Shown here: piece after piece, positions 46,369 to 63,372 of the stretch
How the letters are laid out: every line of letters begins with the position of its first letter
How positions within the stretch are numbered: the stretch's first letter is position 1
Virus record (IMG/VR): IMGVR_UViG_3300044614_002195
Coordinates: 124,001 to 188,000 of that record
Length of the DNA stretch: 64,000 nucleotides
From: a virus
Direction: 5' to 3' (one strand)
Translations under genes and position numbers: made by a program
Notes under the pieces: model-generated
What the model was told of the DNA's origin: nothing
Seen by the model: only the letters and a program-made list of their open reading frames with translations
Databases searched by the model: none

Positions 46369-48537
46369 ATGGACGAACAAAAGAAACAAATTCCCCAGCT
46401 TGACGGCGCAACTGGGCTAAGTGCTGCCGATTTGTTTATTGTCAGTCAAAACGAGGGCGTTGATCTAGATTATACACGCACCGTTAATTACGGATTTTTA
46501 AAGCAAAGTATAATTGCAGGAGTACAAGGGTCGACTGGTTCGATTGGTGCAACTGGTGATCCTGGTCCTAGTGGGGCTACGGGACCTAGAGGATTCACTG
46601 GACCTAGCGGAGCTACTGGTCCTAGCGGTATTGCTGATAGATATCAGACAACTTCATTAACTTTATTAACTTTAGGCTTAGGAACTAAAATTCTAACTGT
46701 TGAAGCCGAGTTAAATTACACTCCAAACCAGTATATAACAATAAGCCAGTCTAGTGATCCTACAAATCACATGCATGGCACTGTTATTAGCTATAATAGA
46801 ACTTCAGGAGAACTACAGGCTGAGGTTTTTAGATTTAGTGGATCAGGAGTTTCAGCTGCTTCGTGGATTGTAAATCTAGCCGGAGCTGTAGGTGCCATTG
46901 GAGCAACCGGACTCAAAGGAAGCACAGGGGAAACGGGTGCAACTGGATTAGAAGGACCTCAAGGGGCACCAGGAAGTTTAGGAGCTACTGGGTTAACAGG
47001 AGATAGAGGTAGTACTGGTTTAACAGGAGCAACTGGATTAACTGGGGCTACTGGACAGGATGGCGCTACTGGATCTCAGGGACCTACAGGCCTACAAGGA
47101 AGCACAGGCGAGACTGGATTAACAGGGGCTACTGGTCCTCAAGGAGACTCAGGTGCTACAGGAGAAGGATCCACTGGAGCAACTGGATTAACCGGAGCTA
47201 CCGGATTATCTGGGGATAGATATCAAACCACATCCTCAACGCCATTAACCGTCGGGGACGGTACAGAAGGAAAACAAACCTTAACAATAGAAACAGGCTT
47301 AAGCTATACACCTAATCAGAGTGTGACGATTTCTTTGGTAAGTAATGCGAATGCTCACATGCATGGTAATGTATTCAGCTATGATGCTGGTACGGGCGTG
47401 TTAGTTGTATCTATTACTTCACATAGCAGCACAGGAACAACAGGAAGTTCTTGGACAGTTAATTTAGCTGGAGCTGTAGGTGTGGTCGGAGCTACTGGCT
47501 TAACAGGAGCAACTGGACCTGCTGGCGGCGGGGCCAGCTTAGAGGTTGCTCCTAATTCAGGTATAGCTATAGTCAGTAATCAAATATCTACCATTTATAA
47601 TACAGCAATTGCGGATCTGGTTGCTAGTGTTGCTGTAGGTGGAGCATCTACGGCTCAGGCTAGTGCATGGAAGCAGAAATCTTTAGTTCAAGCATTAGAC
47701 GCTATTCTGTTTCCAGACCAGCCGCCTACTTACACAATACCAACTATTCAACTCACAGCCAGCCCTAGTTTTGCAGGTAATCAAGAAGTAGGATTTGTGA
47801 TCAATCAAACTTTAACCCTTGTGGCTACAGAAAATGACGCTGGTGCATTTACACAGCTATCAATTAATAAAAATAGCGTAGCACTATATACTAACAGCAG
47901 TCCTACAGCTGTAGAGACCACTGCAGTAAGTCCTCAGTTTGGATACGCTAATCCTAACCAGCCTAACAATAATTACACAATCACTTACACTAATAATAAC
48001 TTCACAGTACCTGAAGGATTAACCAGATGGAACGGATCTGGAAACTATGGAGCCGGACTTAAAAAGTTAAATAATAAAGGTGCTGAAGATTCTAGAAATT
48101 TTAGTTTAAGGAGTTCAGCTGCACCGCAGTCTGCTGGAACAAACTTTACATCAGGAAATATTGATGTGACTGGCATATATCCATATTTTTGGGGAAAGAG
48201 CAGTACAGCAATATCTCCTGCAAATGTGGCAGCATTGATAGCTGCAGGTACACAAAACAAAGTTTTAGCTAGCGCAGCTGGAGATATATCCATAGCTTAC
48301 GGAGCTTCTGACGAGTATATCTGGCTAGCTGTACATGAGTCATATGCTTTAAAGCAACGTTGGGCTAATTCGATAGTAGACATCAACAACGGACCTATCG
48401 GACCAGGTCAATTTATTCTTGCACCAGTCGAGTATGCTGTAACCTCTCCTAGCGGGCTATGGTCTAGCATACCTTTTAATATTTATATTAGCTTGGAAGC
48501 TTCTTCAACTGCAGGCTCGATTATTTTTAAAGTTTAA
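46369..48537 (+). CDS. Collagen-like fibre protein 1
   Basis: 722 residues. Collagen-like Gly-X-Y repeats dominated by GAT, GST and GLT (e.g. [16 protein letters not shown]). Two copies of a beta module (DRYQTTS...LTIE...LSYTPNQSVTIS... NAHMHGNVFSYD... [10 protein letters not shown]) interrupt them, at about residues 87-175 and 284-373. The C-terminal 300 residues are a globular, Asn/Ser-rich receptor-binding-like region. Probably trimeric host-binding fibre. Confidence 0.82.
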   Translation: MDEQKKQIPQLDGATGLSAADLFIVSQNEGVDLDYTRTVNYGFLKQSIIAGVQGSTGSIGATGDPGPSGATGPRGFTGPSGATGPSGIADRYQTTSLTLLTLGLGTKILTVEAELNYTPNQYITISQSSDPTNHMHGTVISYNRTSGELQAEVFRFSGSGVSAASWIVNLAGAVGAIGATGLKGSTGETGATGLEGPQGAPGSLGATGLTGDRGSTGLTGATGLTGATGQDGATGSQGPTGLQGSTGETGLTGATGPQGDSGATGEGSTGATGLTGATGLSGDRYQTTSSTPLTVGDGTEGKQTLTIETGLSYTPNQSVTISLVSNANAHMHGNVFSYDAGTGVLVVSITSHSSTGTTGSSWTVNLAGAVGVVGATGLTGATGPAGGGASLEVAPNSGIAIVSNQISTIYNTAIADLVASVAVGGASTAQASAWKQKSLVQALDAILFPDQPPTYTIPTIQLTASPSFAGNQEVGFVINQTLTLVATENDAGAFTQLSINKNSVALYTNSSPTAVETTAVSPQFGYANPNQPNNNYTITYTNNNFTVPEGLTRWNGSGNYGAGLKKLNNKGAEDSRNFSLRSSAAPQSAGTNFTSGNIDVTGIYPYFWGKSSTAISPANVAALIAAGTQNKVLASAAGDISIAYGASDEYIWLAVHESYALKQRWANSIVDINNGPIGPGQFILAPVEYAVTSPSGLWSSIPFNIYISLEASSTAGSIIFKV

Positions 48538-48564
48538 TCTATAATAACAAAACAACAACACTAA

Positions 48565-51084
<2,520 letters not shown>

Positions 51085-51122
51085 TATTTACTAAACTACA
51101 GTTAGTATGATTAGAGAATATT

Positions 51123-53183
51123 ATGGCAATATTATTAAATGATAACCTTAAGATAGCTGCAGCCAAACCAATAGATAATAGGTATGGCCCTTATATCGAT
51201 GTGGCTGCAGCTAAAACCGCTATTCCGGTAGCTCAGAGGCATCCAGGTCTGGTTGTAGGTATCAGAGATGGTGGTGACGTTGTAGAGCATTGGTTTAAAG
51301 CTGGAGTAACAAACAATGATCTTGTACCTAAATCGGGAGGATCTAGTGATTGGCAGATAGTATCGTCTAATTCTACAGTAGCTGATAACAGCTGGATTCT
51401 TGCCGACTCTTCTAGTGATGGATTTACTCTTACATTATCAGCTAATCCTACAGTAGGAGCATACGTTTGGATTCAGGATGCTAAAGGATCATGGGAGACA
51501 AATAATGTTATTGTTGATCCTAATGGTAATACTATTGTTGGTTTAAATGACTCATTAAATTTAAACATATCTAATGCTATTGTTCTTTTTACATATGTAG
51601 ACGAAAGCATTGGTTGGGATGTTAAAAATGTTGCTGGCGATTTCTCTGACTATCTTACAGGAATAATCGGGGCCACAGGCGCAACTGGGGCAGGTATCTC
51701 ACCGTTGACCACTGCCGCATTAGGTTCTTTTGGAAGTAGCTCACAAATTCCAAGCCTTACTATTGATGAATATGGAAGAGTTGTGAGCGCTAGCAATAAT
51801 AGTATTACTCCTCAAGGTATTGGAGCACTCAGTACTGCAGATATTATAGGTTTAACAAATGGAGGTACAGGAAGCACTAGTGCGGTAGCTGCACTTACTG
51901 CTTTGGGTGCTCAGGCAGCTTTAACTAGTGCTGCACCATTAGCTATATCACAAGGTGGAACAGGAGTTATAACTATAGATGAAGCTAGAGTTAGTTTTAA
52001 CTCACCTATATCTGCAACCATACGACACAATTCAAATTTAACATTGGCCACTGTAGGAACAGGCACGTTTTCTTACACAAACGGTTCTACTACAGTCAAT
52101 TATTCTGCGTTAAGTAGTGGAGTACAACTTGTACCAGGGATGTGTTTACAGGTAGGTGCGTTGCAAACATTCGTAATTAGATCAATTGATACAGGTACAG
52201 GAGCGTCGGGCAGTACTGGAACATTAACAATGAGTGGTAGCCCATCCGCAGGAGGAACATCTACTACAAATATTTTTAATTGTTCAACTACACAGTTAAT
52301 TTCATCGAGTGTTATTTCGATGGATACTCGGACATTGCAGATTAATGATATCATATTACTCACAGGACAAACTGCATCAGCCTTAAATGGACCTTGGAAA
52401 GTTAACTCTATTGGTGCAAGTTTTACTGGTACAATTTCTGGCACAACACTCACAGTTTCTGCGGTTAGCGGTGCACTGGAAATAGGTCAATATATTGCAG
52501 GAACCGGAGTAACTGCCGGAACATATATTACCGGAGGAAGCGGATCCAGTTGGACTGTAAACGTGTCGCAGTCTGTAGGTCCAATTGCCATGACTACTGG
52601 ATTTGTAATGAATAGACCTTCGTGGTTTTCAGGTACACTCACAGGAGCAATGTATTTTGATATTCAGTTAGGTGCTGCAAATTCAGGATTTACTGTCAGC
52701 TTGATGCCATCATTAGTTAATTCAACCGCAACAATAGGTTTTGATTCTCTTGTAGCATATAATGTTAGTGTACGAGCAAATAATGCTCAAATTGGCTCAA
52801 ATACATTTACAGCTGCGCAAACTTTTGTAGCCGGAACTACTGGGGTAGCACCGTATTCATTTCAAGGAGGTATATTGCTAAACACTGCAACAGCTCATCG
52901 CGTTGAATGGGATAGCAATTTGATGTATCTTACTCCCTCTGCTGCTGCAGGTAATATTAAAAGAACTATTAATGCTGGTTATATAACCGCATCAACTAGT
53001 GCAGATATTCTTACTCTAGGAGCAGCTCAATCTACAGTACAATTCGGTGCATTAACATCTACTTCTCCTGGATTACTAGGTCAAACAATTCTAGACACCT
53101 CAAACGATGCTTTGTATATTTGTACAGGTACAGGTGTAGCAGGTGCAGCTAAATGGAGGAAAGTTTCTTTATCTACTTTCTAA
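51123..53183 (+). CDS. Fibre protein 3 (non-collagen, beta-rich)
   Basis: 686 residues. N-terminus MAILLNDNLKIAAAKPIDNR matches fibre 2. A second domain (DWQIVSSNSTVADNSWILADS...GWDVKNVAGDF) recurs in the 1299-residue fibre. Only a short GATGATGAG bit is collagen-like. The rest is Ser/Thr/Ala-rich and beta-rich, ending in a tail with ALYICTGTGVAGAAKWRKV, a pattern common at tail-fibre ends. Confidence 0.75.
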   Translation: MAILLNDNLKIAAAKPIDNRYGPYIDVAAAKTAIPVAQRHPGLVVGIRDGGDVVEHWFKAGVTNNDLVPKSGGSSDWQIVSSNSTVADNSWILADSSSDGFTLTLSANPTVGAYVWIQDAKGSWETNNVIVDPNGNTIVGLNDSLNLNISNAIVLFTYVDESIGWDVKNVAGDFSDYLTGIIGATGATGAGISPLTTAALGSFGSSSQIPSLTIDEYGRVVSASNNSITPQGIGALSTADIIGLTNGGTGSTSAVAALTALGAQAALTSAAPLAISQGGTGVITIDEARVSFNSPISATIRHNSNLTLATVGTGTFSYTNGSTTVNYSALSSGVQLVPGMCLQVGALQTFVIRSIDTGTGASGSTGTLTMSGSPSAGGTSTTNIFNCSTTQLISSSVISMDTRTLQINDIILLTGQTASALNGPWKVNSIGASFTGTISGTTLTVSAVSGALEIGQYIAGTGVTAGTYITGGSGSSWTVNVSQSVGPIAMTTGFVMNRPSWFSGTLTGAMYFDIQLGAANSGFTVSLMPSLVNSTATIGFDSLVAYNVSVRANNAQIGSNTFTAAQTFVAGTTGVAPYSFQGGILLNTATAHRVEWDSNLMYLTPSAAAGNIKRTINAGYITASTSADILTLGAAQSTVQFGALTSTSPGLLGQTILDTSNDALYICTGTGVAGAAKWRKVSLSTF

Positions 53184-53205
53184 TATAGTTTAATATTACA
53201 GCCAT

Positions 53206-54980
53206 ATGATTTCCCTACAAACACTCAGACCCAGATTTCAAGGACCAGACGGAGCAACAGGCTCTATAGGAGCCACGGGCTCTACTGGAGAAATAGGGGC
53301 AACTGGTTTAATGGGTGCGACTGGTTTGGGAGCTACAGGCTTAACCGGCAGTACGGGTGAGATTGGTCCAACTGGTCTTCAAGGATCTACCGGATTAACT
53401 GGAGCTACTGGATCAGGTGCTACTGGAGCTACCGGACCAGCAGGGATTTCTGACAGATATCAGACTTCATCTAATTCTAGTCTCGATGTAGACAACGGCA
53501 CAAAAAATCTTACTGTCGAAACAGGATTAAACTACACACCTAACCAGAGTGTAATTATTTCTTATACTACAGATCCTACTACTCACATGGAGGGTACTGT
53601 AACCAATTATACTTCTGGCTCAGGAGCATTAGTTGTTAATGTTACAAGTCATAACGGATCTGGAACTGGGCTTTCTGGTTGGACAGTTAACCTTGCTGGT
53701 GCAGTAGGTAGTGTTGGTGCCACAGGATTAACAGGAGCTACCGGCCCTGCGGGAGCTGCTGGTGAAAGTAATTTTGTTTTTGAAAGTACCGGGTCCACAA
53801 GAACACTTACAGGCTATATTGAAAATGGCGTTACTTCTACGGTTAGAACAGCAGCTATAACTAACGGTAATTTAATATTAACATTAGCTGCATTTACTCC
53901 TACAGTCGGAGCAGCTTCAAACGGAACATTAAATTGGGATGTGGCTGCTTCTTCCTTTACTGTTAGCGCAGATAATCCTTCAGACGTACTTGATCAATAT
54001 ATTAGTAGTGTTCTTTCATTGACTCAATTAACTGGCAGCGTATCTACAAATTTAAGTGCATATACTGCGGGCAGCTATAGTGCAAGTCCTGCAGGAGGAG
54101 TAGACTGGTCTAGAACGTTTACAACTAATAATTCTACTTCGTATATTAGATCTACCTCAAATACTTCAGCTGGAGGAAGCGCAAGCGGAAGAGTTACATT
54201 TAATTACTGGAACGGCACCAGTACAGACACATGGACTAGTACAGCTGACTTTAGTGTAAGCTGGAATGCAGTAAATCATTCTATCAGCCTTGCTGCACTT
54301 ACAGGTAAAACATTTTTACAAACATACGCTAGCTCTGCGTACACTGTAGCTACAACAGGATTAACGGACACAGCTAACAGGGCTTTTACTATAACTGGAA
54401 CTAATGGAAGCCCTAGCAATCTTTCTGGCTCTGGAACATTAACTTTTTCTACAGCAATTAATAAAACTAACGCTAGTTCTACAACGACTCGCGTAACGCT
54501 CACCACGCTATGCACTAGACCAGCTGAAGTTACAGGTACTTCATATCAGGTCACGTTGGGTCCAACAAATAGCGCAAACATCAACACTGCGGCTTCGTTT
54601 ACGTATCCTTCATTCTGGATGTGGACTTCTGGCACAGGTACAGTTCCAACAAGAGCTGATGTTGTGAATGATAGTGGCTCTGGAGGCTTTGAATCTACCG
54701 TCACCCAATTGGCAGATCAGGTTAAAGTTCTAAGTACACAAGCTATCAATAATACAGATAGTAATCCTAGAGCGTTCTGGTTTGCTGTAAGAGCATCAGC
54801 AAGTCAGCCAACATCATTTAAAACAGGAGCAAGCGCAGGATTACTCAGTGATGTAAGCGTTGTTGATGGTGGCACTGTTGCTCTACAGCCTGATACTCCT
54901 CCTGCTGGATATTCTGCAGAGAACTATAGATTTTGGGGTATTACCCTACAACCTGGAACCACTTACGTGAGCATATCATA

Positions 54981-54981
<1 letters not shown>
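53206..54981 (+). CDS. Collagen-like fibre protein 4
   Basis: 591 residues. N-terminus [16 protein letters not shown] is also found, slightly changed, in the genes at 59912 and 60545. A short collagen region and one DRYQT module (about 83-170) follow, then a long Ser/Thr-rich beta region with FN3-like strands ([13 protein letters not shown]). Its stop TAA shares one base with the next ATG. Confidence 0.78.
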
Positions 54982-58877
<3,896 letters not shown>

Positions 58878-58878
58878 T

Positions 58879-59910
58879 ATGCCTACTATAGCTAACATAG
58901 GTGCAGGAACAATTAGATCTTTGTCTCCTGGGAGTATCATTCCAGCTGGAAATAAAAGCTGGACTGGTGTTGAGATTTTAACAAATAATAGTGCAAACGT
59001 GTTAAATGCAAATACAGTATTTACCCCGTCAAATAAATCTTCCTTACACAATACAGTTGTATACAGAAATATAGCACTTACTCAAAAGCTAAATAATACC
59101 TGTTTTAAAATAGGTTCTAACTATTTTTATGCAGATAATAATGGCTGGACAGTAGGTATACATAACTTTAACGGTCCTGGAGATACGTATATCACAGGAC
59201 CGCAATCTATATTAGATTTTAGGTACGAAAATTGCACTATTGAGATGTTTTTGTATGCCCGCACTTTACCTACCTGGGCATACGCTGCATATGAATCTGT
59301 GTTTGAACCTAAGCATTGCCAAAGAATTACAGGGTTTTTTAGCAGCTCTAACGGCATTTATAATAATAAAAAACTTTGCTTTGCTGTAGATTATAGACAA
59401 GGAAGTCAGTACAGTAAAATAAACCCTGGGTTTGAAGTCGTGGGTATGTGTAATCAGGTTATACATCACGATTATGATACTGAACGCCCTGTAATGAATG
59501 AGGGGTTTACTAAAGAACAATGGCACCATATAGCTATGACCAGACACAACGGGTCAATACGATTATATTTCAATGGGCAACTCCAGGATATTAGAGCAAT
59601 GAATCCTAATAATTGCGATTGGAAGGCTAGCGATTTAGTTAATCCTTTAGCTATTGGCTGCAGAGCTGAGAAGTGTTTTAGTGATACTTATTTTTCTGGA
59701 ATGTGGAACGGTTTTATTTCCGATGTGCGGGTAATCAAGTCTCAAGCATTATATACCGGAACAACATACAACGTACCTGTTAGACCTCTCACAAGTACAG
59801 GGCATAGAAACGGTAATCAAAATATTACGGGAGAAATACGCTTGTTGGCTTGTCAGGATGGACTATCAACACTAGGCCCCAGCCTTCAGAGAAACTTAAT
59901 AGGACAGTAA
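58879..59910 (+). CDS. LamG/ConA-like lectin fibre protein
   Basis: 343 residues from ATG 58879. The C-terminal 230 residues have the LamG-3 or concanavalin-like jelly-roll pattern: TIEMFLYARTLPTW, QWHHIAMTRHNGSIRLYFNG, GMWNGFISDVRVIKSQALY, TGTTYNVPVRPLT. Such domains bind glycans in fibres. Seven Cys, unusual for a phage fibre. One base after the previous stop. Confidence 0.75.
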   Translation: MPTIANIGAGTIRSLSPGSIIPAGNKSWTGVEILTNNSANVLNANTVFTPSNKSSLHNTVVYRNIALTQKLNNTCFKIGSNYFYADNNGWTVGIHNFNGPGDTYITGPQSILDFRYENCTIEMFLYARTLPTWAYAAYESVFEPKHCQRITGFFSSSNGIYNNKKLCFAVDYRQGSQYSKINPGFEVVGMCNQVIHHDYDTERPVMNEGFTKEQWHHIAMTRHNGSIRLYFNGQLQDIRAMNPNNCDWKASDLVNPLAIGCRAEKCFSDTYFSGMWNGFISDVRVIKSQALYTGTTYNVPVRPLTSTGHRNGNQNITGEIRLLACQDGLSTLGPSLQRNLIGQ

Positions 59911-59911
59911 T

Positions 59912-60466
59912 ATGAAACAATTATCTTTATTACAGCCTAATTTGATTGGTCCAAGAGGTAGAGATATATCTTTACAGAAAAGTCTCACGCACATCCAATA
60001 TCAATATGTAGGTAACAACTCTTGGACAAATTTGGTAGATCTCAACGCTTTGGCTCCTGAGGCAATTAGAAAAACAGGAGGAGTATTTTCTGGAAATATT
60101 CAATTCAAGGGTTCTTTAGCTCAAACCTTCTATCCTTCGTCAGCAGACAACATAGTACCTATTAATCTTTCGTTTGGTTCTTACTTTTGGCTAACGCTTA
60201 CTGAAAATGTTACAAGTTTTGAGATTATCAACGCTCCTCCAAATGTAGTGACATTTACTCTTGTTATTGAACAAAACACACAGAGTGTTTATAGCGTAGA
60301 TTTTGATTTTGGAAGCTCGACAATAAAATGGGCTAACAACGATTCACCTGACTCTGTGGTATCTGGGCTTGGGCATATGGACGTATTTTTATTCAGCTCT
60401 AAAGATCAGGGTGCAACATGGTTTGCTCAAATTTTAGGTCAGGATTTTAAGAGTAATTACATTTAA
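59912..60466 (+). CDS. Small tail-fibre-like protein A
   Basis: 184 residues. N-terminus MKQLSLLQPNLIGPRGRD, then beta-rich; paralogue of the next gene (THIQYQYVGNNSWTNLVDL; KTGGVFSGNIQFKG). The N-terminus matches fibre 4. Likely an attachment or cap protein. Confidence 0.65.
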   Translation: MKQLSLLQPNLIGPRGRDISLQKSLTHIQYQYVGNNSWTNLVDLNALAPEAIRKTGGVFSGNIQFKGSLAQTFYPSSADNIVPINLSFGSYFWLTLTENVTSFEIINAPPNVVTFTLVIEQNTQSVYSVDFDFGSSTIKWANNDSPDSVVSGLGHMDVFLFSSKDQGATWFAQILGQDFKSNYI

Positions 60467-60544
60467 AAGTATCTTGGTTTTTAGAGATTTTAATTTTATA
60501 ATGTTTTTAACTGAATTAAGCTGCACGGCTTTTAAAATAACATT

Positions 60545-61111
60545 ATGAAATCTCTCGCAACAATAAAACCCAGGTTTAGAGGGCCTGAAGGCAAAAAGCT
60601 ACAATTAAACACTAGCGAAACACATTTGCAATGGAGGCTTGAGGGAGACCAGACATGGACGGATCTATCTTCTTTAGATAGTTTGGCTACTCTGGCTATG
60701 CCTAAAACAGGAGGAGCTTTTACAGGAAATGTGCAAGTTAGAAATATACTTGAAACTTTGGTTACTCCTACAGGAAATATACAAGGTGTTGTTTCTTTAG
60801 ATTTATCTCTGGGTAATGTTTTTCAAATAAACCCTACAGGAAATATTGTAAAATTTAACTTGTCTAATATTCCGCAGGCTATTACAGGACAAGCTGTTAC
60901 AAGTTTCACAATAATTTTTCAGCAGGCTTCTACAGGAATATATAACGCTGACTTTGCTTTTAGCTATGCAGGCGCAAATAAAACTGTTCTTTGGCCTGGA
61001 GGATTTGTTCCTGCTGTTTCATCTATTTATAGCGCTGTAGATATTTTTTCTTTTTTGTCCTTCGACGCAGGAGAAACCTGGTTTGGATTTGTTGGCGGAC
61101 AAGGTTATTAA
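60545..61111 (+). CDS. Small tail-fibre-like protein B
   Basis: 188 residues. N-terminus MKSLATIKPRFRGPEGKK; paralogue of 59912-60466 (THLQWRLEGDQTWTDLSSL; KTGGAFTGNVQVRN). The 78-base gap before it holds TATAAT at about 60495 and a small GC hairpin. Confidence 0.65.
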   Translation: MKSLATIKPRFRGPEGKKLQLNTSETHLQWRLEGDQTWTDLSSLDSLATLAMPKTGGAFTGNVQVRNILETLVTPTGNIQGVVSLDLSLGNVFQINPTGNIVKFNLSNIPQAITGQAVTSFTIIFQQASTGIYNADFAFSYAGANKTVLWPGGFVPAVSSIYSAVDIFSFLSFDAGETWFGFVGGQGY

Positions 61112-61120
61112 TTTGATACC

Positions 61121-62233
61121 ATGAGAGGCATAGCTAGATCAGGACTTTTTAAAAGCCATGGATTAGATAAATCCTATGGACCTCCTTCTGCTAGCTTGCC
61201 CTCAGGAGTGGATTCTTCCGGTGTGCCTGTGGTAGTCGGAGTAAATGCTATATTGTACAATCCTAAAAATTTATTGTTTGGGTCTGTAACTCCCCAAGCA
61301 GATATATCTTCAGGGTTAAGAGCTAATTTAAAAAATATAGCTAAAAACTCCACAAAGCCCCCTGTGGCTATGATTGTGTTCACAGCTTATCACAAGCCTG
61401 ATGCAGAACTGTTTGTTTCTGTAATATATTCTAAATATCCAAATTTTCCAGCAATTGAAGTTAAGGAAAAAAACATGATAGTGACTTCTGGTAATGCTGT
61501 GACTTTTAGCTTAATGGACTTAGATCCTGGCGCTACATATTATTTAAAAGCCCAAGCAAGATCATTAGAAACAGGCGTAAGCTGTTTGCCAACACCAGCA
61601 TCACCAATCATAATAAACACACCAACAGCTCCTCAGAATGGCTGGTTTAGCGGCATATATTTTATAAACGGAGAAATTACAAGTTTAAATCAATCAGGTA
61701 CAGGTGAATGGGATGGTGTGTATTATGTTAACGCACAGCCTACGCAGTTAGTTAATCTTCCTAATTTTGGCTGGTCTGGAGTTTACAACTATCAACAATA
61801 CTATTATGGCGAGCTTGCGCACGGATTAATAGATGATAAATGGTGGAGGTATGGCGTACTAACAACTGAGGTATTCTTTAATAGCGGAAACGGCCACTTG
61901 ACTGACGGGCTTTTTTATCGAAACTACGTTCCATTTACAGGACGTTATAACGGCGAGTGGTATTACAAAGGTGTTTTAAAACAATTTAATACGGACGGTT
62001 ACGGCACTGACGGGTTTTTTACTTATATGAATGGCGATTTGTTCACAGGATTCGCAGGCGGAGTATACTATGTTAATGGTCTTCCGACTACTTTAGGCGC
62101 CAACGGAATAGGAACATGGAATGGTCAGTATTATAGTGGAGGAGTTTATGTTGGAAATGTCGGAAATCCGTACGATTCCGGGCAAACATCTAGCCAGGGA
62201 AGCAGATTTAGCGAGGGGGTAACCTATGGATAA
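61121..62233 (+). CDS. Fibre protein with YY-x-NG repeats
   Basis: 370 residues. N-terminal half has an FN3-like strand pattern (GNAVTFSLMDLDPGATYYLKA). C-terminal half has about six repeats of W-x-G-x-Y-x-(V/I)-NG type (e.g. GVYYVNAQPTQL, GLFYRNYVPFTGRYNGEWYY, GGVYYVNGLPTTLGANGIGT), MORN-like. Likely an exposed fibre or tip protein. Its stop overlaps the glycosyltransferase start by 8 bases. Confidence 0.7.
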   Translation: MRGIARSGLFKSHGLDKSYGPPSASLPSGVDSSGVPVVVGVNAILYNPKNLLFGSVTPQADISSGLRANLKNIAKNSTKPPVAMIVFTAYHKPDAELFVSVIYSKYPNFPAIEVKEKNMIVTSGNAVTFSLMDLDPGATYYLKAQARSLETGVSCLPTPASPIIINTPTAPQNGWFSGIYFINGEITSLNQSGTGEWDGVYYVNAQPTQLVNLPNFGWSGVYNYQQYYYGELAHGLIDDKWWRYGVLTTEVFFNSGNGHLTDGLFYRNYVPFTGRYNGEWYYKGVLKQFNTDGYGTDGFFTYMNGDLFTGFAGGVYYVNGLPTTLGANGIGTWNGQYYSGGVYVGNVGNPYDSGQTSSQGSRFSEGVTYG

Positions 62234-63302
62234 TATTATTTCAGAAGAAGAGCTTCTTAAAAAAATCTCTGTCTGTTTCAATAGACCTAAAGATCTGACT
62301 AAATTTTATGCTGTAATTGATCCTGAAATATGGAAAAACGAAAAGCCTAAGCTTGATTTACCTAAAGACAAGGATCTTGTTTGGAGCGAACCGTTAGATG
62401 GGGTTTATTTAATAAATCTACCTCTGATGAATATGTTCAAGCCGAAGTTGAGTAACGTGGACGAGTTATTCAAAGAAATAGTGGACTGCGGATTTAAGAT
62501 AGACTCGAAGAGATTCTCTGTGCCAAGCAAATCAAAGCTAGTAGACATAGCTAAAGTTACAGACAAGCCTTCATTGGCTATAGTGAGTATGTTTTCTCCA
62601 AAAGGTTTTGTTACCTATTGGGAGCAATTTCTAATTGATACTCTGCTGCCTGAGGATGTAGTTGTTGACATTGTTGTTGGTGACAATACAAACAAAGAGG
62701 AATTTAAAACCTGGTTTGAAGGATTTAAAGAAAGAATGTCTGAGAAGTATAGGCACATACATAGAGTAGACTTAGGTGTTCCCCATAAGACTGAAGATGA
62801 TATGCACTGCATAGAAACAAACAGACATGCACATGTAGCCAGAACTTATTCTAAATTACTTTCTCAAATTGTAGATAGCTATGATTATATTCTTACCGTA
62901 GAAGACGACATGGAGCCTACCCAAGATGGTCTTGTGCTATTGTATGAGCATATAAAAAACCTAGAAGACAATAACATCAAAGCTGCTTCAGTGGCAGGCT
63001 GCTATCCTCAGAAGATGGATCCAACTACTGTATGTATCAGTCTACAGCCTAAGATTTGGGGAAAAATACCTAAAGTAAAAAATGTAAAACCGAAGTTGTT
63101 TAGAGTAGAAATGCAGGGTGGAGGATTTACTCTATATGACACAAGAGCAATCAAAAAGGTTCTTCCATACAGACTAGTTTTTAAAACGCTTTCAGGTAAT
63201 TTCTACATGACTGGTTGGGACGGATATATTGGTGAAGAGTGGTCTAAAATAGGCTGGAAGCAATACTGTGACGGATCGGTGATGTGTAATCACCATTTTT
63301 AA
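62226..63302 (+). CDS. Glycosyltransferase (GT-A fold)
   Basis: 358 residues. An N-terminal 110 residues unlike GTs is followed by a GT2/GT-A core: SLAIVSMFSPKGFVTYWE, VVVDIVVGDNTN, and the DxD-like EDD at 226-228 in YILTVEDDMEP. It would transfer a sugar from a nucleotide-sugar donor. The gene follows fibre genes, so virion glycosylation is plausible. A C-terminal CDGSVMCNHHF tail has two Cys and two His. Confidence 0.78.
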   Translation: MDNIISEEELLKKISVCFNRPKDLTKFYAVIDPEIWKNEKPKLDLPKDKDLVWSEPLDGVYLINLPLMNMFKPKLSNVDELFKEIVDCGFKIDSKRFSVPSKSKLVDIAKVTDKPSLAIVSMFSPKGFVTYWEQFLIDTLLPEDVVVDIVVGDNTNKEEFKTWFEGFKERMSEKYRHIHRVDLGVPHKTEDDMHCIETNRHAHVARTYSKLLSQIVDSYDYILTVEDDMEPTQDGLVLLYEHIKNLEDNNIKAASVAGCYPQKMDPTTVCISLQPKIWGKIPKVKNVKPKLFRVEMQGGGFTLYDTRAIKKVLPYRLVFKTLSGNFYMTGWDGYIGEEWSKIGWKQYCDGSVMCNHHF

Positions 63303-63353
63303 TTAAAGCAAAATAAAATACTACAGTGTTCTCGATTTTTTTTGTGTGCTAGC

Positions 63354-63370
63354 TATAATAAGCATATACA
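63354..63370 (+). promoter_or_regulatory. TATAAT promoter ahead of the last gene
   Basis: GCTAGCTATAATAAG with TATAAT at 63354-63359, 13 bases before the ATG at 63373. No clear -35 is seen. Confidence 0.5.
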
Positions 63371-63372
63371 CA

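Noticed and set aside
46900-47210. Short direct repeats that could suggest a CRISPR-like array.
   Set aside because: The repeats are in-frame 9-base Gly-X-Y collagen codons with drift and no spacers of constant length.
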